Of a DNA stretch of 20,858 bases, positions 14,395-20,858 are shown in pieces (the first letter of the stretch is position 1; every line of letters starts with the position of its first letter). This DNA is from Acidobacteriota bacterium (lineage in GTDB: Bacteria > Acidobacteriota > UBA6911 > JACQSX01), in the NCBI GenBank assembly GCA_016199665.1, contig JACQGG010000129.1:1-20858 (forward strand). The letters are read 5' to 3'. Both the position numbers and the translations under genes were made by a program. The notes beneath the pieces were generated by a model that had not been told where the DNA came from, made no database searches, and saw only the letters and a list, made by a program, of their open reading frames with translations.

Positions 14395-14984
14395 TGCAGA
14401 TCCCCTTTGGTCGAAGGAATTCGATCGTCGCCGGGGTTGACACGCGCCGCCTGCCAAAGCGCGCGAGCCACCGCCTTGAAAATCGCCTCGGCAATGTGAT
14501 GCAGATTGGATCCATACAGCAACTCGATATGCAGATTCATCTTTCCATGAGTGCAAAAGGAGCGCCAGAATTCCTCCAGCAGCTCAAACGGAAGATCGCC
14601 CATGCGGCCGTCCCGGCTTGCGACGCGGTAGACAAACTGGGAGCGGCCGGAGAGGTCGATCACCGCCCGGGCCAGCGCTTCGTCCATCGGCAGGTAGAAA
14701 AACCCGTAGCGCGCGATTCCCCGCTTTTCTCCCAGCGCCTGGGCAACCGCCTGGCCCAGGCAAATTCCGATATCTTCCACCGAATGATGAGGATCAATGT
14801 GCAGATCGCCCTTGCAGCTCACGCTCAGGTCGAAGGAACCATGATGCGCGAACAAGTCCAGCATGTGGTCCAGAAATCCAATTCCGGTCTCGACGCTGGA
14901 TTTTCCGCTTCCGTCCAGGTTGAGCTCGACCATGACTTCCGTCTCTCGCGTTTTTCGCTCGATCCTTGCCGCACGGCCGCTCAT
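14391..14984 (-). CDS. hisB: Imidazoleglycerol-phosphate dehydratase
   Basis: A manganese-dependent dehydratase that turns imidazoleglycerol phosphate into imidazoleacetol phosphate. The 197-residue monofunctional form has both metal-binding repeats: DHMLDLFAHHG and HHSVED in the first half (about 39-70), and NLHHIAEAIFKA in the second half (about 165-176). It lacks the N-terminal histidinol-phosphatase domain found in enterobacterial HisB, so that activity must come from another gene. It overlaps hisC upstream by 4 bases (start 14984, hisC stop 14981-14983) and hisH downstream by 4, implying coupled translation. Confidence 0.96.
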   Translation of the reverse strand: MSGRAARIERKTRETEVMVELNLDGSGKSSVETGIGFLDHMLDLFAHHGSFDLSVSCKGDLHIDPHHSVEDIGICLGQAVAQALGEKRGIARYGFFYLPMDEALARAVIDLSGRSQFVYRVASRDGRMGDLPFELLEEFWRSFCTHGKMNLHIELLYGSNLHHIAEAIFKAVARALWQAARVNPGDDRIPSTKGDLQ

Positions 14985-16045
14985 GGTACGCTCTCCTTTA
15001 AGACGCTCAAGAACTGTTCATTCTCATGGGATAATCCGACCGTCACCCGCAGGCAGTTCTCCAGGCCCGGAGTGGAAGAGACGTCTCGAATCAAGATTCC
15101 CTTCTGCTGCAAAGCGCCGAAGACTCGGGCCGCATCTCTGACCCGAAACAACAGGAAGTTGGCCTGGGAAGGAAACACCTCAATGCCATCGATCTCAGAC
15201 ATTTCCCGGTACAGGCGGCGGCGCTCCTTGACCAACTCCTGGATGGGCCTCACAAAGGAGCTGAAATTGTCCAGCATCGCCTCGGCTGCGGCCAGTGTCA
15301 CAAAGTTCACATTGTAAGGCAACTTCACCTTGTTGACCTGCCGGATCACTTCCGGATGCGCCATCAGATAGCCGACACGAAGGCCGGCCGCCGCCATGGC
15401 CTTTGAGAAGGTTCGGGTGATGACCAGATGGGCATGAATCTTCATGGCCTCGATTCCGTGATATTCACTGAACTCATGATACGCCTGGTCTAGCACGACC
15501 AGCCCATCCGTCAATTCAAGGATCTGACGCAACATCCCTTCATCCATCGACGTTCCGGTGGGATTGTTCGGGGAGCAGAAAACCAGTGCCTCCGGGCTTT
15601 CGCGTTCAATGGTCTCCAGCAGTCGTCTGCCCGGAAATTCATGAAAGTTTTCGAACGAAACTTCCAATATGGAAGCCGCGTTGCTCAGACCGATGATCCG
15701 GTACAAGGCAAACGTCGGCGTCACCAGCAGCAGCTTCTTGCCGCGCTCCAGCACCAGGTGAAGCGCCAGTTGCAACAGCTCATTGGAACCGTTGCCCACG
15801 GTGATGCCTTCCGGAACCCACCCCGTGTGCGTCGCCAGCTTCTGGCAAAGGCCGGTCGCATAGAAGTCCGGATATCGCCCCCAGGGGCGCTGCAGAACCT
15901 TCATGGCAAGCTGTTCCTTGATAAAATCCGGCGCGTCGAAGGGGTTCTCGTTTTGATTCAGCTTGATGCTATAAGGGTGAGGCTTCAGCAGGTACGCTGA
16001 AATCTTGAGAATCTCGGGTCTTATTTTCTTGAGTGGATCTTTCAT
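14981..16045 (-). CDS. hisC: Histidinol-phosphate aminotransferase
   Basis: A PLP enzyme (aminotransferase class I/II) that transaminates imidazoleacetol phosphate with glutamate. In 354 residues it shows the substrate-side NQNENPFD (30-37), the PNNPTG motif (159-164), the PLP-binding Asp186 in LDQAYHEF, the Schiff-base lysine Lys215 in RTFSKAMAAAGLRVGY, and the final Arg in LRVTVG. Its start at 16045 is 86 bases after the hisD stop, the largest untranslated gap in the upper operon, which holds a strong GC hairpin. Its end overlaps hisB by 4 bases. Confidence 0.95.
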   Translation of the reverse strand: MKDPLKKIRPEILKISAYLLKPHPYSIKLNQNENPFDAPDFIKEQLAMKVLQRPWGRYPDFYATGLCQKLATHTGWVPEGITVGNGSNELLQLALHLVLERGKKLLLVTPTFALYRIIGLSNAASILEVSFENFHEFPGRRLLETIERESPEALVFCSPNNPTGTSMDEGMLRQILELTDGLVVLDQAYHEFSEYHGIEAMKIHAHLVITRTFSKAMAAAGLRVGYLMAHPEVIRQVNKVKLPYNVNFVTLAAAEAMLDNFSSFVRPIQELVKERRRLYREMSEIDGIEVFPSQANFLLFRVRDAARVFGALQQKGILIRDVSSTPGLENCLRVTVGLSHENEQFLSVLKESVP

Positions 16046-16064
16046 GTCAGTTGCCCCTGCCCTG

Positions 16065-16085
16065 CCGCCGGCGCTCCGCCGGCGG
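16065..16085 (-). other. Strong intercistronic hairpin between hisD and hisC
   Basis: CCGCCGGCG (16065-16073) and CGCCGGCGG (16077-16085) are perfect reverse complements with a 3-base loop, giving a 9-bp all-GC stem. There is no T tract on either side, so it is not a simple terminator; it may set mRNA stability or attenuate expression between hisD and hisC. Confidence 0.7.
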
Positions 16086-16131
16086 TATCCTGGACCGTTG
16101 CCGCCGACCTCCCGACCCGGAGCCGAACCCG

Positions 16132-17421
16132 CTATCGGATTTTTTCAAATCGAACCGCAACGGCCCGGGCATGCGCCTGCAGGCCTTCCGCCATGGCAAG
16201 CCTTTCGATGGACGGAGCCGCCGCCTTCAGACGATCGCGAGAATATCGGATTATGCCGGTTCGCTTTATGAAATCATACACTCCAAGCGGCGACGAATAG
16301 CGTGCCGTACCGCTGGTCGGAAGAACATGATTGGGCCCGGCCCAATAATCTCCCACGGCCTCAGGGGTGAAGGCACCGACAAAAATGGCCCCGGCGTTTA
16401 CGATCTGCTCCACAAACGGCTTCTCGCTGTCCACCATGAGCTGCACGTGCTCCGGCGCGAGTTTATTGGCCCAGGCAATGGTCTGATCCTGAGACTCGGA
16501 CAGCAGGATCGCCCCCTTCTCTTCCAGCGCCCGGCGAACGATCTGCCGCCGCGTGAGTCGCTGCGTCTGCTGCTGGAGCTGGCGGATGACCTGCCGCGCC
16601 AGCGGCTCCGATGTGGTGATACAGATGGCGATGGCCTGCTCATCGTGTTCGGCCTGCGCCAGCATGTCGGCCGCCACAAAGCCGGCGGGCGCATCCCCGT
16701 CGGCGATCACGACCACCTCCGTGGGCCCGGCAATCATGTCGATGTCCACCACCCCGAACACCTTTTGTTTGGCCAGGGCCACAAAGAGGTTTCCCGGACC
16801 CACGATCTTGTCCACCCTCGGAATCGTTTCCGTGCCGTAGGCGAGCGCCGCGATCGCCTGCGCCCCTCCGATCCGGTAAATTTCAGCCACCTTCAACTCG
16901 AGGCAGGCGGCGGCAAGGACCGGATGACTCTCAAACGACGCGGGAGGGGAGACCACCGCAATGCGCGGCACTCCCGCGATCTGAGCCGGAATTACGTTCA
17001 TCAGCAAAGTTGACGGGTACGCCGCCTTTCCCCCGGGAACGTACACGCCCACCGCATGCAAAGGCCGGACAAGCTGGCCTTGGAACGAATCGCGCTCGCC
17101 GGTCCTCCAGCTCTTCTCCGCCTGGCGTTCATGGAAAACCCTGATATTCCCGATCGCTTTGCGCAGAGCCCGCAGCCACTCCGGATCTGCCTTCTTGGCC
17201 AGCTTTCGGAGGTAGTCCTCCGGAATGCGAAACTCCTCAGGGTGGAGGCGGCAGTTGTCAAATTGCGCCGTTGCATCCATGACCGCCAAATTGCGCCGCT
17301 TGCGAACGTCTCGCAGAATTTTCTCCACGGATCTGTCCGCCAGTTTCCTGCCGACTGCGTCGCCGGAGCGGAAATCTTCAATAAAGGCCTCAGCCGCTGG
17401 ACCCGTCAGTATCCCTACCAC
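16132..17421 (-). CDS. hisD: Histidinol dehydrogenase
   Basis: A zinc enzyme that oxidises L-histidinol to L-histidine with two NAD+. The 429-residue length is standard. Family features include the VPGGKAAYPSTLLMN segment, the signature DMIAGPTEVVVIAD followed by LAQAEHDEQA with the zinc-binding Gln and His, LAPEHVQL and PNHVLPTSGTARYSS. The GTG at 17421 is chosen because it gives a normal N-terminus (VVGILTGPAAEAF); a longer reading frame back to 17514 would run through most of the hisG tail. It overlaps the hisG stop by 7 bases, with GGAG about 11 bases upstream inside hisG. Confidence 0.94.
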   Translation of the reverse strand: MVGILTGPAAEAFIEDFRSGDAVGRKLADRSVEKILRDVRKRRNLAVMDATAQFDNCRLHPEEFRIPEDYLRKLAKKADPEWLRALRKAIGNIRVFHERQAEKSWRTGERDSFQGQLVRPLHAVGVYVPGGKAAYPSTLLMNVIPAQIAGVPRIAVVSPPASFESHPVLAAACLELKVAEIYRIGGAQAIAALAYGTETIPRVDKIVGPGNLFVALAKQKVFGVVDIDMIAGPTEVVVIADGDAPAGFVAADMLAQAEHDEQAIAICITTSEPLARQVIRQLQQQTQRLTRRQIVRRALEEKGAILLSESQDQTIAWANKLAPEHVQLMVDSEKPFVEQIVNAGAIFVGAFTPEAVGDYWAGPNHVLPTSGTARYSSPLGVYDFIKRTGIIRYSRDRLKAAAPSIERLAMAEGLQAHARAVAVRFEKIR

Positions 17422-18032
17422 GACAATTGCTTCTCCATTGAATCCAGCAGGCGGGCGATCTCCTGTTGTCGGGTATGAAAGCTGGCGCGGTTGATGATCA
17501 GCCGCGCAGAGCACTGCAGGATCTCTTCGATGACAACCAGACCGTTGTCTCGCAGCGTGTTTCCCGTCTCCACCAGATCAATGATCAACTCCGCCAGGCC
17601 CAGCGCGGGCGCCAGTTCCACCGATCCGGAGAGCGGAATCACTTCCACGGCGACGCCTCGCTCCCGGAAGAAACGCTCGGCCGTCCGTGGATACTTGGTG
17701 GCAATCCGGGTCGCCGAGCGCGCAGGGGTTCCCGGCTTCCCCGCCAGCACCATGCGACAGCGTCCAAATTGCAGATCCAGAGGCTGGTGCACGTCGGGAG
17801 ACTGCTCCCACAGCACGTCCGTCCCGCAAATTCCGGCATCGGCGACTCCATATTCGACATAGGTTGGAACATCGACCGGCTTGACCAGAATAAACCGGCA
17901 GGCGCCGTCACCCGACTCCAACTGCAACCTGCGCGTGGCGTGGATCTCAGGCGGCACTTGCATTCCGCACGCAGCCAGAAACGCGACACTTGCGTCCAAG
18001 ACGCGGCCTCGCGGCAACGCCAAAACAATCAC
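17415..18032 (-). CDS. hisG: ATP phosphoribosyltransferase, short catalytic form
   Basis: HisG joins ATP to PRPP in the first, committed histidine step. At 205 residues this is the short HisG-S form, which lacks the C-terminal histidine-binding regulatory domain and needs HisZ for activity and feedback control; hisZ lies directly upstream. The PRPP loop region is visible in IIDLVETGNTLRDNGL (about 150-165), and the N-terminus MIVLALPRGRVLD is typical. The GTG start at 18032 overlaps the hisZ stop by 4 bases (GTGA), so the two subunits are probably made in step. Its substrate PRPP comes from prs at the start of the window. Confidence 0.95.
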   Translation of the reverse strand: MIVLALPRGRVLDASVAFLAACGMQVPPEIHATRRLQLESGDGACRFILVKPVDVPTYVEYGVADAGICGTDVLWEQSPDVHQPLDLQFGRCRMVLAGKPGTPARSATRIATKYPRTAERFFRERGVAVEVIPLSGSVELAPALGLAELIIDLVETGNTLRDNGLVVIEEILQCSARLIINRASFHTRQQEIARLLDSMEKQLSW

Positions 18033-19102
18033 GATGTCTGCTCCATGCGGATCTTCCTGTTTTGCCGGCGCAGTTGAAGAGCGCTCTGAAAGTCCGCCTG
18101 CTTTTCCACGGCGTCTTCCCGGGGAGCTTCCGCTGAGAGGGCGACCCTCAGCCTTTCCAGGCCGACTGAAAATCCCACAGCGGGCCGCGCGTTGCCAAAT
18201 TTCCCGATCAGGGTGTCATACCGGCCGCCGCTCCCGATTTCGAAGCCCAGACTCTTGCTGTACACCTTAAAAATAAGCCCGGTGTAGTAGTCCAAATTGC
18301 GGACCTCCGCCAGATCGATGAGGAAATGCTGGGCCGCTCCTAGCGCCGAGAGCTGCTCGAAGATCGCGGCCAGCCGTTCCAGCGCCTGGCGGGAGCGGGG
18401 ATTCTGTATCATCGGCTCAGCCCGATCCAGGATTTCCCTGCCGCCCGCGAGGCGCGGCAGTTCCTGGATGAAATCGCGCTTCGAGGGTGGGATGTCCAAA
18501 CCCGAAATCATCCGCCCGATCCCCCAGGAATCCTTGTGGTCGACGAGATTTTTCAGAGACCAACCGGCTTCTTCCGACAGATTCAGAGCCTCCACAATGC
18601 CATTGAAGAATTCCGCATGTCCCAGAGGAATGATGATCGACTCCAGGCCGCAGCGCTGCAGCGCCTCCACCAGAATCAGCAGCACCTCAATTTCCGAATC
18701 CAGGGAGTCGCTGCCGATCAGCTCGATGCCCGCCTGATAGAATTCACGCTGCTGGCCTGCCTTGGGGTTCTCGTAGCGAAACACTTCCCCGCCGTACCAG
18801 AAGCGAAGCGGAAGGTTCGCGGGGCTGTCGGCAGCCACCGCCTTGGCCACCAGGGTGGTGATATCGGGGCGGAGGGCCAGCAGACTGCCGTCTCGGTCCA
18901 CAAAGGAGTACATGCGTTCTTCTGCGCCGGCGCCAAGCGCAAGATGGAACGACTGCGCGTAGTCAAGGATCGGCAAGACCAGTTCCTGGTAGCTCCAACC
19001 CGAAAAGGTCTCGCGCAACCGGTCGGCAGTGGCTCGTCGAATTCTTGAATCGGGATCCTTCAAGTACTGGACCCCCGGCGCCAGAGTGCGTGCTTTCAGC
19101 AT
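18029..19102 (-). CDS. hisZ: ATP phosphoribosyltransferase regulatory subunit
   Basis: HisZ is a histidyl-tRNA synthetase-like protein without aminoacylation function that forms the hetero-octameric ATP phosphoribosyltransferase with short HisG and carries its histidine feedback site. The 357 residues hold the class II synthetase core: LALRPDITTLVAKA (75-88), the motif 2-like FRYENPKAGQQREFYQAGIE (108-127) and the GGRYDTLIGKFG/AVGFSVGLERL end. The anticodon-binding domain of true HisS is missing. The ATG at 19102 is preferred, though the frame stays open back to 19330; the upstream part is not conserved-looking. No Shine-Dalgarno is visible. It is first in the his operon. Confidence 0.92.
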   Translation of the reverse strand: MLKARTLAPGVQYLKDPDSRIRRATADRLRETFSGWSYQELVLPILDYAQSFHLALGAGAEERMYSFVDRDGSLLALRPDITTLVAKAVAADSPANLPLRFWYGGEVFRYENPKAGQQREFYQAGIELIGSDSLDSEIEVLLILVEALQRCGLESIIIPLGHAEFFNGIVEALNLSEEAGWSLKNLVDHKDSWGIGRMISGLDIPPSKRDFIQELPRLAGGREILDRAEPMIQNPRSRQALERLAAIFEQLSALGAAQHFLIDLAEVRNLDYYTGLIFKVYSKSLGFEIGSGGRYDTLIGKFGNARPAVGFSVGLERLRVALSAEAPREDAVEKQADFQSALQLRRQNRKIRMEQTS

Positions 19103-19115
19103 GAGAAAAAGTCTA

Positions 19116-19145
19116 AATTTACTCTCAGCCGAAGACAATTTACAA
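19116..19145 (-). promoter_or_regulatory. Weak candidate promoter for the his operon
   Basis: On the minus strand TTGTAA (19140-19145) and TAAATT (19116-19121) match consensus at four of six bases each with an 18-base spacer. The predicted start is only about 7 bases before the hisZ ATG, which would give a very short leader. Confidence 0.28.
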
Positions 19146-19521
19146 GCGGATGATGCAACTTGGGTGAAGTCGATCTGGCGATTGTGGGATCTTTCTTGTA
19201 GGCGTGGGAGAGTGGGAGCCAGGATTTCCTGGATTCGATGGCCATCCCTGGGGGCTCCACCGAACTGACCGAGGTGGAGGTGAAATAGATGTTGTTGGGC
19301 CGACAACGTGGGGGGGGGACCATGGAGCAAGTTTCCTTGCAGTCACAGGGGTAACTCGCGTGCCGGGACGTCAGTTTTCCGAGCGGTTTATGGATATTAC
19401 GGCTCATGCATCGACCCCGCGAGTGGGCGCAAGCGGCGGCGCCACTTGCACGAATCTGTGCTCCAGAGGCTGTCCGCGAGGCCATCCTGCATTCGACAAT
19501 TAGCGAGACCATCATGCGGTG
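19146..19521. other. Spacer between divergent hisZ and the TPR gene, with nested inverted repeats
   Basis: No supported gene in about 450 bases between hisZ and the TPR reading frame. It holds a nested set of stems at 19212-19260, a GTTGT/ACAAC stem (19291-19307), and a run of nine Gs (19310-19318). Short open frames here lack family features and ribosome binding sites. Nothing matching a T-box or a histidine-rich leader peptide was convincing. Confidence 0.4.
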
Positions 19522-19527
19522 TATAAT
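19522..19527 (+). promoter_or_regulatory. -10 box upstream of the TPR gene
   Basis: A perfect TATAAT (19522-19527) lies 26 bases before the ATG at 19554, with GGAG (19545-19548) between. No convincing -35 hexamer is at the right distance; TCGACA at 19493-19498 is 23 bases away. Confidence 0.4.
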
Positions 19528-19553
19528 TCATGTAGACGGGCAACGGAGTGACC

Positions 19554-20195
19554 ATGCTTGCATTTATCGCGTCGTGGGGCCTCGCCGCGACACTCTTAGC
19601 CTCACAATCAGCCGCGAACGCTGGTGATGACCTTTCTCAACTGGCGGCTCTCCACCAGCAGGCGGTGACGGCGCAAAACGCCGGCAGTTATGAGGAGGCA
19701 GAACGTCTGCATCGCGCGGTCGTCGAGGAGATAGCGCGTATCCCAGGATTTCCAGCCAACGAGCAAGCGCGTCAGCTCAGTAACTTGGCGTCAGTCCTGA
19801 ACCTCCGCGGCAAAGCCACCGAGGCGGTTCCTCTTCTGCAGAAAGCGTAAGTGCTGCTTGCCCGGCAACCGAGCCAAGATCCCGCTCAATACTCGACGCT
19901 TCACTTCAACCTGGGGAAAGCGTACGCGCTCCAACAGGTCTGGAAATCGGCGGAGCAGCAGTACAACGAGGGCATTGAGGTCCTCACAAAGGCCGGGGTG
20001 TCGGACCGAATGTATTTGTTCGAGTTCGATGCCGGTCTAGCCTATGTGTATTGGAAAACAGGCCGGTTGGCGGAGGCCAAGTCACGTTACGAGGCGGCTC
20101 TCGAATTTGTTCGCGCGTTTGCGCCGCCAACGCATCCTGTACGCCACCGCTGGGAGCAAGAGTATCAATCGGTGCTGAAAGAAATGCGTCGGTGA
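19554..20195 (+). pseudogene. Secreted TPR-repeat protein gene with an in-frame stop
   Basis: One reading frame encodes a signal peptide (MLAFIASWGLAATLLASQSA, cleavage likely before GDDLS) and about four tetratricopeptide repeats, of the tandem kind that bind protein partners. The frame is cut by TAA at 19848-19850, inside the second helix of the second repeat (LLQKA then stop then VLLARQPSQDP). Downstream the same frame runs on through two clear repeats (FNLGKAYALQQVWKSAEQQY; AGLAYVYWKTGRLAEAKSRY) to a TGA at 20195. No frameshift is needed, so a single base change explains it. A GTG follows the stop at once, so reinitiation or readthrough cannot be excluded. GGAG at 19545-19548 supports the ATG; a GTG at 19548 is alternative. 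Confidence 0.75.
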
Positions 20196-20212
20196 ATGCT
20201 CGCGCGGACGCC

Positions 20213-20364
20213 GTCTAACACGGCGCTGCAAACCGACGAGCGGCGCACAAGGATCGTGGCCAAAACGGCAGTTTCAACAAGTTTTATCCACAACGCCTCG
20301 AAACGCCGCCTCAATTTGCTCGTTGCCCTCTGAGGCGTTCTGGATAAAACTCTATACGTTAGGC
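20213..20364 (+). other. attC-like recombination site candidate
   Basis: GTCTAAC (20213-20219), 17 bases after the TPR stop, fits the integron core RYYYAAC, and GTTAGGC (20358-20364) fits GTTRRRY; the two are complementary at six positions plus one G-T pair. A gene follows 69 bases later, as in a cassette array. Against it: the length (152 bases) is at the upper limit, inner complementary boxes are not obvious next to the left core, and no integrase is in view. Confidence 0.3.
20280..20351. repeat. Long imperfect inverted repeat
   Basis: AGTTTTATCC-AC-AACGCCTC (20280-20299) pairs with GAGGCGTT-CT-GGATAAAACT (20332-20351): 18 of 20 positions, interrupted by one symmetrical 2-base mismatch, with a 32-base loop. 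It is non-coding and lies between the TPR gene and the DUF4160-like gene. It may be the stem of a recombination site, a terminator or a small element. Confidence 0.8.
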
Positions 20365-20368
20365 CGAT

Positions 20369-20398
20369 TTGAGTTCGAGATCCTCGACATCCTATCAT
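20369..20398 (+). promoter_or_regulatory. Candidate promoter of the accessory two-gene operon
   Basis: TTGAGT (20369-20374) and TATCAT (20393-20398) match consensus at four and five of six bases, with an 18-base spacer. The start would fall near 20405, within the palindrome at 20403-20422. Confidence 0.4.
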
Positions 20399-20402
20399 AA
20401 AG

Positions 20403-20422
20403 TGTTCCCACATATGGTAACA
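20403..20422. promoter_or_regulatory. 20-bp operator-like palindrome
   Basis: TGTTCCCACA followed by TATGGTAACA is an imperfect palindrome, with half-sites agreeing at 8 of 10 positions. It begins 5 bases after the -10 box and covers the predicted transcription start, where a bound repressor would block RNA polymerase. Autoregulation by the protein encoded downstream is the simplest reading, but is inferred. Confidence 0.45.
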
Positions 20423-20432
20423 TGACATTCGG

Positions 20433-20627
20433 GTGGGTAAACATCGGCGGGGCGGCTATGTGTTCATCACATGGAAAGGCGACCATCCGCCACGCCACGT
20501 TCACGTGTATCGCCACGGGAGGTGGGTCGTGAAGTGGGATTTGGACAACAAGTGTCCGATGCAGGGTGCGGCGCCGCGCCGCGTGTTGCAGCTGATCGCG
20601 GAACTGGAAGCCGAGGGCCTGCTGTGA
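20433..20627 (+). CDS. Small DUF4160-like protein
   Basis: A 64-residue soluble protein with a compact pattern: an N-terminal strand (GGYVFITWKG), the DHPPRHVHVYRHG motif with paired His residues (about 17-29), a second strand pair (WVVKWDLDN) and a C-terminal helix (RRVLQLIAELEAEGLL). The PPxHVHV signature and the following strand resemble DUF4160 proteins, often encoded beside a small partner in toxin-antitoxin-like pairs; biochemical function is unknown. The GTG at 20433 is the only sensible in-frame start; no clear Shine-Dalgarno precedes it. Its TGA overlaps the GTG of the next gene by 4 bases (GTGA), so the two are likely translated together. The assignment is by pattern recall. Confidence 0.6.
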   Translation: MGKHRRGGYVFITWKGDHPPRHVHVYRHGRWVVKWDLDNKCPMQGAAPRRVLQLIAELEAEGLL

Positions 20628-20858
20628 AGATTCGCACTGTCAAGAACAACAACCGGAAAAGGACCTTTGACCTTCGCAGTTCGACCAAACGACTGGTCTT
20701 CCCGTTTTCTGAGTGCGCACCGCCGCCGACGGTTGACGATCCGGTGCGCGAGGTGTTCGTCGACGATGAGGCGGGCCGCGAAGCGTTCACCTATGTCCTC
20801 CTCTCCGGTCGCACCGGCACGGTGCATAGCGAGCAAGTGTTGGAGTACAACCAGGACC
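20624..20858 (+). CDS. Partial gene, partner of the DUF4160-like protein (possible antitoxin/regulator)
   Basis: The frame begins at GTG 20624, overlapping the previous stop, and runs open off the window end (78 codons seen). The visible part starts MKIRTVKNNNRKRTFDLRSS, then a strand-rich stretch (RLVFPFSECAPPP) and an acidic segment (DPVREVFVDDEAGREAFTYVLLSG), ending near VHSEQVLEYNQD. No domain is certain. From memory, proteins with this N-terminus continue into a helix-turn-helix of the kind seen in antitoxins, but that part is outside the window. Tight coupling to the upstream gene and the palindrome at the promoter support a regulated pair. Confidence 0.55.
   Translation, partial: MKIRTVKNNNRKRTFDLRSSTKRLVFPFSECAPPPTVDDPVREVFVDDEAGREAFTYVLLSGRTGTVHSEQVLEYNQD

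Noticed and set aside
19294..19300. GTTGGGC as an integron core site before the TPR gene
   Set aside because: No matching RYYYAAC partner at a sensible distance; the 7-mer is degenerate enough to occur by chance.
19103..19330. Histidine-rich leader peptide or N-terminal extension of hisZ (frame open to 19330, with several His codons)
   Set aside because: His codons are few and scattered, no ribosome binding site or attenuator hairpin with T tract follows, and HisZ proteins begin near MLKARTLAPG.
19103..19550. T-box riboswitch controlling the his operon
   Set aside because: No T-box sequence of the conserved kind (AGGGTGGNACCGCG) on the minus strand.
19308..19627. Short + strand frames before the TPR gene
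   Set aside because: No ribosome binding site, composition or motif support; one overlaps the TPR gene out of frame.

Overview
The window is a GC-rich stretch of a diderm, LPS-making bacterial chromosome. lpxC, the bifunctional PBP1b-like protein, a short-form hisG paired with hisZ, and the order tRNA-Gln / prs / rplY(ctc) / pth ... rpsF / rpsR / rplI fit an Acidobacteriota-type genome. That placement is inferred from gene content and order only; no phylogenetic marker was compared.

Layout. Positions 1-26 are the 3' end of a tRNA-Gln. From 72 to 3664 a + strand run carries prs, rplY/ctc, pth and an ion-transporter-superfamily permease. A new promoter then starts rpsF-rpsR-rplI (3803-5155). 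lpxC (minus, 5383-6240) converges on rplI. A 468-base divergent spacer, rich in small hairpins and holding a near-consensus sigma70 promoter, separates lpxC from a membrane glycosyltransferase (6709-8280). Two minus genes follow: a secreted LolA-like protein and a ThiF/MoeB-type E1 enzyme. The spacer between the E1 gene and the divergent PBP gene (10657-12945) holds a 181-bp inverted-repeat element, and both flanking genes have -10 boxes placed for leaderless or nearly leaderless mRNAs.

From 19102 down to 12946 (minus) lies a compact histidine operon, hisZ-hisG-hisD-hisC-hisB-hisH-hisA. It has three 4-base start/stop overlaps, a hairpin between hisD and hisC, and a heptanucleotide repeat array between hisH and hisA. 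hisF, hisI and hisE are absent. The hisA stop codon directly abuts the PBP stop codon.

The last 1.7 kb (19103-20858) looks accessory: a spacer with nested inverted repeats, a TPR-protein gene broken by an in-frame TAA, an integron attC-like or inverted-repeat region, and the start of a two-gene, toxin-antitoxin-like operon (DUF4160-like protein plus a partial partner) with a 20-bp operator-like palindrome at its predicted transcription start.

Functionally, Prs makes the PRPP used by HisG-HisZ at the head of histidine synthesis. Pth and L25, S6, S18, L9 serve translation. LpxC, the glycosyltransferase and the PBP serve the envelope. The clearest unexplained signals are the two CTGAYRG heptamer arrays, each capped by one inverted unit, the 10448-10628 inverted-repeat element, and the operator-bearing accessory operon at the right edge.
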